Below are positions 15,074 through 17,247 of a DNA stretch of 17,247 nt, in pieces (positions within the stretch are counted from its first letter, which is position 1; each line of letters begins with the position of its first letter). Below the pieces are notes generated by a model. It ran no database searches and was not told where the DNA came from. It was given only the letters and a program-made list of their open reading frames with translations. This DNA is from Candidatus Segatella violae (GTDB lineage Bacteria; Bacteroidota; Bacteroidia; Bacteroidales; Bacteroidaceae): assembly GCA_002440225.1 (NCBI GenBank), contig DJSH01000042.1, forward strand, positions 1-17,247, written 5' to 3'. Both the position numbers and the translations under genes were made by a program.

Positions 15074-16109
15074 TGATGATTTCCTCCGCTTGCTTTATAT
15101 GATTCAACACTACAGGCAAATCTTTACGATTACGTTTGATTGTCATTTTGCGATAAAGGTCGATATAAGGTTTGGCCTTTGATGCTTGATTGTGATTGAC
15201 TCCTATCTCGATGATTGCATCGCACATTCTGCAAACTTCATCAATAGAATTGACTCTTTCGTAAAAGTTGCATGCTTCTATCAACGGATCGACATCGAAG
15301 TATATCTTACCCTGGAGTTCCTTATAGTACATCTTATTTTGGAGCACAGGTAGCTTTTCGTAATCTATTGTTTCCAAAATACTTTTTGCTTCGTCCAAAA
15401 AGAGCTTTTCATCTTGCGGGTGTCGCATGGCAAGTACGGAATAACCATTAACCATAGCCATCTTATTCTCCAAAATCTCATTAGCATCATCTAGACGCTC
15501 ACAAATGACTTGTGCCTTACGCAAATAATACATGCCGAGAGCTGCATAACGTAAAGAACACATGTGAGCCAATCTATTATAAACTTGGGCAACATAGATG
15601 TCACCCAATTGTTCTGCCTCATAAAGAGCTTCAGACAAAGAGTTGACAGAGAATTCATACCGATTATGCATGAAACTTTCTATTTCTCCACGTTGCATGA
15701 GGATACAGAACTTCATGTAATGGTCGGTTGCATATTGCTCGGCTTGCACCGTACAAGATACTGCCTTTTCCAACAGTCCTCTACGATGATAAGCTTCTGA
15801 AGCCTTATACCATCTATCAAACAATAGAGAGCATAGAACTCTTTGATTTTGGGCGATTTCATCGAATAGCTTAAAATCTTTATCGACTGCATACCAATCG
15901 CACCGGTTGATTTCGCCATTGATGTCGTATAATATCAGGGTAAGAATATCACCGCATTGCAATCCATCTCGTAACATTCGGATATCAAGCCCGATAAACT
16001 TTCTGGCCTTGCTCACAAGTTCATCATGTATGTCTTGCTCACTGGGCAAGTGGGCATACAGGCTGATATGCCATAAGTATGCCTTTAAGATTTCGTCGTT
16101 AGTCATCAT
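15045..16109 (-). CDS. Helical-repeat (TPR-like) protein of unknown function
   Basis: A 354-residue soluble, mostly alpha-helical protein. From about residue 95 it shows consecutive amphipathic helix pairs (for example ASEAYHRRGLLEKAVSCTV, SLSEALYEAEQLGD, YYLRKAQVICERLDD), as in tetratricopeptide solenoids, which usually bind partner proteins. The first 90 residues are different and unrecognised. Two AGGAGG motifs precede the gene (16112-16117 and 16121-16126). The nearer one is only 2 nt from the first ATG but 5 nt from the second, so translation may begin at codon 2 (16106). It overlaps the FRG-domain gene and is probably its partner. I do not recognise a named family. Confidence 0.75.
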   Translation of the reverse strand: MMTNDEILKAYLWHISLYAHLPSEQDIHDELVSKARKFIGLDIRMLRDGLQCGDILTLILYDINGEINRCDWYAVDKDFKLFDEIAQNQRVLCSLLFDRWYKASEAYHRRGLLEKAVSCTVQAEQYATDHYMKFCILMQRGEIESFMHNRYEFSVNSLSEALYEAEQLGDIYVAQVYNRLAHMCSLRYAALGMYYLRKAQVICERLDDANEILENKMAMVNGYSVLAMRHPQDEKLFLDEAKSILETIDYEKLPVLQNKMYYKELQGKIYFDVDPLIEACNFYERVNSIDEVCRMCDAIIEIGVNHNQASKAKPYIDLYRKMTIKRNRKDLPVVLNHIKQAEEIINGILARQTK

Positions 16110-16111
16110 TT

Positions 16112-16126
16112 CCTCCTTTTCCTCCT
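16112..16126 (-). promoter_or_regulatory. Duplicated Shine-Dalgarno-like sequence before the TPR-like gene
   Basis: AGGAGG occurs twice, at 16121-16126 and 16112-16117, just before the start codons at 16109 and 16106. The glycan genes in this window show no such motif, so translation of this gene is set up differently. The nearer copy favours the second ATG. Confidence 0.55.
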
Positions 16127-16139
16127 AATAAATTTATCT

Positions 16140-16183
16140 CCCATAGATCTCACAGATCTAACAGATTTGGTGAGACCTATGGG
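16140..16183. repeat. Imperfect 14-bp inverted repeat (stem-loop)
   Basis: CCCATAGATCTCAC (16140-16153) pairs with GTGAGACCTATGGG (16170-16183) with one mismatch around a 16-nt loop. Inside, AGATCT recurs twice, followed by AGATTT. It lies 30 nt before the TPR-like gene and next to the 52-bp repeat. It may be a terminator for the small upstream genes, a leader structure, or part of a larger repeat unit; there is no U-tract on the minus strand. Confidence 0.5.
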
Positions 16184-16189
16184 GTCTTG

Positions 16190-16241
16190 GATTTGTTCCC
16201 CATTGCAGTATCGCTCTGCGCTAGTCGTCACTCGAATGGGG
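16190..16241. repeat. 52-bp dispersed repeat, copy 1
   Basis: This begins GATTTGTTCCCCATTGCAG and ends CACTCGAATGGGG. It matches 17164-17215 in 49 of 52 positions by eye, the differences falling in the centre. Its ends, CCCCATT and AATGGGG, are inverted, so each copy can fold into a hairpin. It lies in the gap between the toxin remnant and the TPR-like gene. Confidence 0.8.
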
Positions 16242-16255
16242 GGATTAATATTTTG

Positions 16256-16381
16256 TTATTTCTTGCGCCCTTTTCCAAACAATTCGGAATGAGAACCAAG
16301 ACGGACTAATTCAACTTTATCCTTGTCGTACCATATCAAAAGGCTGTCGCTTTCGACATGGAAGCCATGAAACTCTCCAAG
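16256..16381 (-). pseudogene. 3' remnant of a YafQ-type (RelE superfamily) toxin
   Basis: A 41-codon open stretch ending at 16256-16258 reads HVESDSLLIWYDKDK and LVRLGSHSELFG. This matches the C-terminal half of YafQ-like mRNA interferases: the HVEPD block and the GTHxxLFG block that carry catalytic His, Asp and Phe. It has no start codon, a stop lies just upstream in its frame (TAG), and the N-terminal half of the toxin is missing. It overlaps the 3' end of the antitoxin-like gene in another frame, as if a deletion joined the two. The family call is by motif; loss of function follows from the missing half. Confidence 0.65.
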
Positions 16382-16593
16382 CTATCAACCCTAACAACTC
16401 CAGCGTCATGACCACTCTCAGCTTCCTTCATCGCTGCCAATGTTGTAGCATTCGGAATGTCTTCATCTAACGCTACATTCTTCGTGCTTGCATCTGTAGA
16501 GACAATCCGTACTCCTTTCATAAGAGAAAGTACATGCATCAACTGTTCTTTCAACGAAGGACTTGCTATCTGTAAAGTTAATATATTATCCAT
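16336..16593 (-). CDS. RelB-like antitoxin-type small protein, probably orphaned
   Basis: An 85-residue protein with a short N-terminal strand (ILTLQIASPSLKEQL), a helix and an acidic, flexible middle and C-terminus. Such layouts are typical of type II antitoxins of the RelB-like kind in Bacteroidota. Its natural C-terminus seems to end near SLESFMASM; the last six residues (SKATAF) come from reading into the toxin remnant out of frame. It lies 9 nt after the end of the unrecognised 132-residue protein gene. Antitoxin identity rests mainly on the toxin remnant that follows it; the protein itself matches no named family that I can recall with confidence. Confidence 0.55.
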   Translation of the reverse strand: MDNILTLQIASPSLKEQLMHVLSLMKGVRIVSTDASTKNVALDEDIPNATTLAAMKEAESGHDAGVVRVDSLESFMASMSKATAF

Positions 16594-16602
16594 AACCGTC
16601 TA

Positions 16603-17001
16603 TTATTTTAATTTGAGAGCAAAGATACGACTTTCTTCCGAAACCACCAACTTATTCAAGGTTGGCAACATTTGCTCTATCTTGCGACATTTAACCTTAT
16701 TATAATAGAAGTCAATATCATCGAGGAGTTCATTGGCTTTATCATCTTGCATATCTCCACCATAGCCTCCTGCTACAACGCAAATGGCACCTAGGCGGCG
16801 TGCATCCTTATCTATACTGAAATTATAGACTCCACGTAGAATCATTGGGAGTGTATTGTATATGACATTGCAATAATGCAAGAGGTCTTCAAAATCTGGC
16901 GATTCCGTAAGCCAAGCTTCAAGCATCTCTTCTTGGTATTGTCGAAGAAGAAGGAAGTATTTCTCCTTGGCTATCTTGCCCCTGATAGATGCAGTCATCA
17001 C
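16603..17001 (-). CDS. Hypothetical protein of unknown function
   Basis: A 132-residue soluble, helical protein read from a GTG at 17001; I do not recognise it. It has a basic N-terminal region (ASIRGKIAKEKYFLLLRQY) and an acidic C-terminal part (DDKANELLDDIDFYYNK). The same frame stays open upstream to 17079 and reads like protein there (NPSEDRIVLSHALFW), but has no ATG, overlapping the short ORF at 17030-17146. So either it starts at the GTG or at a nonstandard codon, or a single-base frameshift separates it from the upstream ORF and the true protein is about 170 residues. It lies 9 nt before the antitoxin-like gene and probably shares its transcript. Confidence 0.6.
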   Translation of the reverse strand: MMTASIRGKIAKEKYFLLLRQYQEEMLEAWLTESPDFEDLLHYCNVIYNTLPMILRGVYNFSIDKDARRLGAICVVAGGYGGDMQDDKANELLDDIDFYYNKVKCRKIEQMLPTLNKLVVSEESRIFALKLK

Positions 17002-17029
17002 CCAAAAGAGGGCATGGGAGAGAACGATT

Positions 17030-17146
17030 CTATCCTCGGAAGGATTGATAATAGAACAAATCGTCTTCGGGCTTTTGGTTCATACCTAATCGCTCTTCCA
17101 ACTGCCCTATCATCTCCTTACGTATCTCGTTAAGTTTCTTATCCAT
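17030..17146 (-). CDS. Short ORF (38 codons), possibly the broken N-terminus of the following gene
   Basis: The reading frame from the ATG at 17146 encodes MDKKLNEIRKEMIGQLEERL and 18 further residues, ending at a TAG at 17030-17032. The product is charged and helical, like the N-terminus of a larger protein. About 49 nt of its 3' end overlap the open frame of the 132-residue protein. It may be a separate small protein or a frameshifted 5' end. It starts 17 nt after repeat copy 2. Confidence 0.4.
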   Translation of the reverse strand: MDKKLNEIRKEMIGQLEERLGMNQKPEDDLFYYQSFRG

Positions 17147-17163
17147 TTTGAATTAAAGTTTTT

Positions 17164-17215
17164 GATTTGTTCCCCATTGCAGTATCGCTCTGCACAGGTC
17201 GTCACTCGAATGGGG
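17164..17215. repeat. 52-bp dispersed repeat, copy 2
   Basis: This is the second copy of the element at 16190-16241, in the same orientation, with three central differences. Here the inverted ends extend to 9 bp (TTCCCCATT and AATGGGGAA, including two bases past the core). The two copies bracket the short ORF, the 132-residue protein gene, the antitoxin-like gene and the toxin remnant. Confidence 0.8.
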
Positions 17216-17247
17216 AAGTTTTATTATTCTACTTCTGAGAGGATTGC

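Noticed and set aside
16238..16243. A G6 run in an intergenic region as a third phase-variation tract.
   Set aside because: It is short, lies at the edge of repeat copy 1 and is not inside a coding frame or a recognisable promoter.
1..17247. Invertible promoters with inverted-repeat recombination sites, as known in Bacteroides capsule loci, plus tRNA genes and CRISPR arrays.
   Set aside because: I saw no paired inverted repeats flanking a promoter-sized segment, no recombinase gene, no cloverleaf sequence and no regularly spaced repeats.

Overview
The window looks like a chromosomal surface-polysaccharide (capsule, O-antigen or exopolysaccharide) locus from a member of the Bacteroidota, most likely a Prevotella/Segatella-type gut or oral bacterium. 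The genus is inferred from the moderately AT-rich DNA, the general lack of Shine-Dalgarno sequences before the glycan genes, and the familiar set of flippases, ferredoxin/F420-type proteins and acyltransferases. The species cannot be determined from the sequence. Every gene I can support lies on the minus strand, so transcription runs from high to low coordinates.

Region 1 (17247 down to about 13988) is accessory DNA. It holds a short ORF and an unrecognised 132-residue protein, an antitoxin-like gene followed by the 3' stump of a YafQ-type toxin, two copies of a 52-bp hairpin-ended repeat that bracket this segment, a helical-repeat (TPR-like) protein, and an overlapping FRG-domain protein.

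Region 2 (13898 down to 6714) is a tightly packed acyl-chemistry cassette. In order of transcription it encodes: a ferredoxin/F420-hydrogenase-beta-like protein fused to a left-handed beta-helix acyltransferase; a VOC (glyoxalase/methylmalonyl-CoA-epimerase-like) protein; an SDR oxidoreductase; an acyl carrier protein; an AMP-dependent acyl ligase; and an 823-residue fusion of a LuxE-like acyl-protein synthetase with a LuxC-like acyl reductase. My reading, which is inference, is that a small carboxylic acid is activated, carried on the ACP, modified, then reduced to an aldehyde. The aldo/keto reductases downstream could turn it into an alcohol. The product would be an unusual glycan substituent or building block.

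Region 3 (6703 down to 1) holds two Wzx-like flippases, two aldo/keto reductases (one lacking the usual catalytic lysine), an SGNH-like protein and a membrane acyltransferase (Acyltransferase_3), the last cut by the window edge. Both of these presumed glycan-decorating genes carry a poly-G tract inside their coding sequence and both are out of frame as given: G7 in the acyltransferase, which needs G8, and G8 in the SGNH-like gene, which needs G7. This points to slipped-strand phase variation of two surface decorations, unless both are homopolymer sequencing errors.

There are no rRNA, tRNA, CRISPR, transposase or glycosyltransferase genes in the window, so only part of the polysaccharide locus is present. 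No stretch longer than 300 bases lacks a gene.
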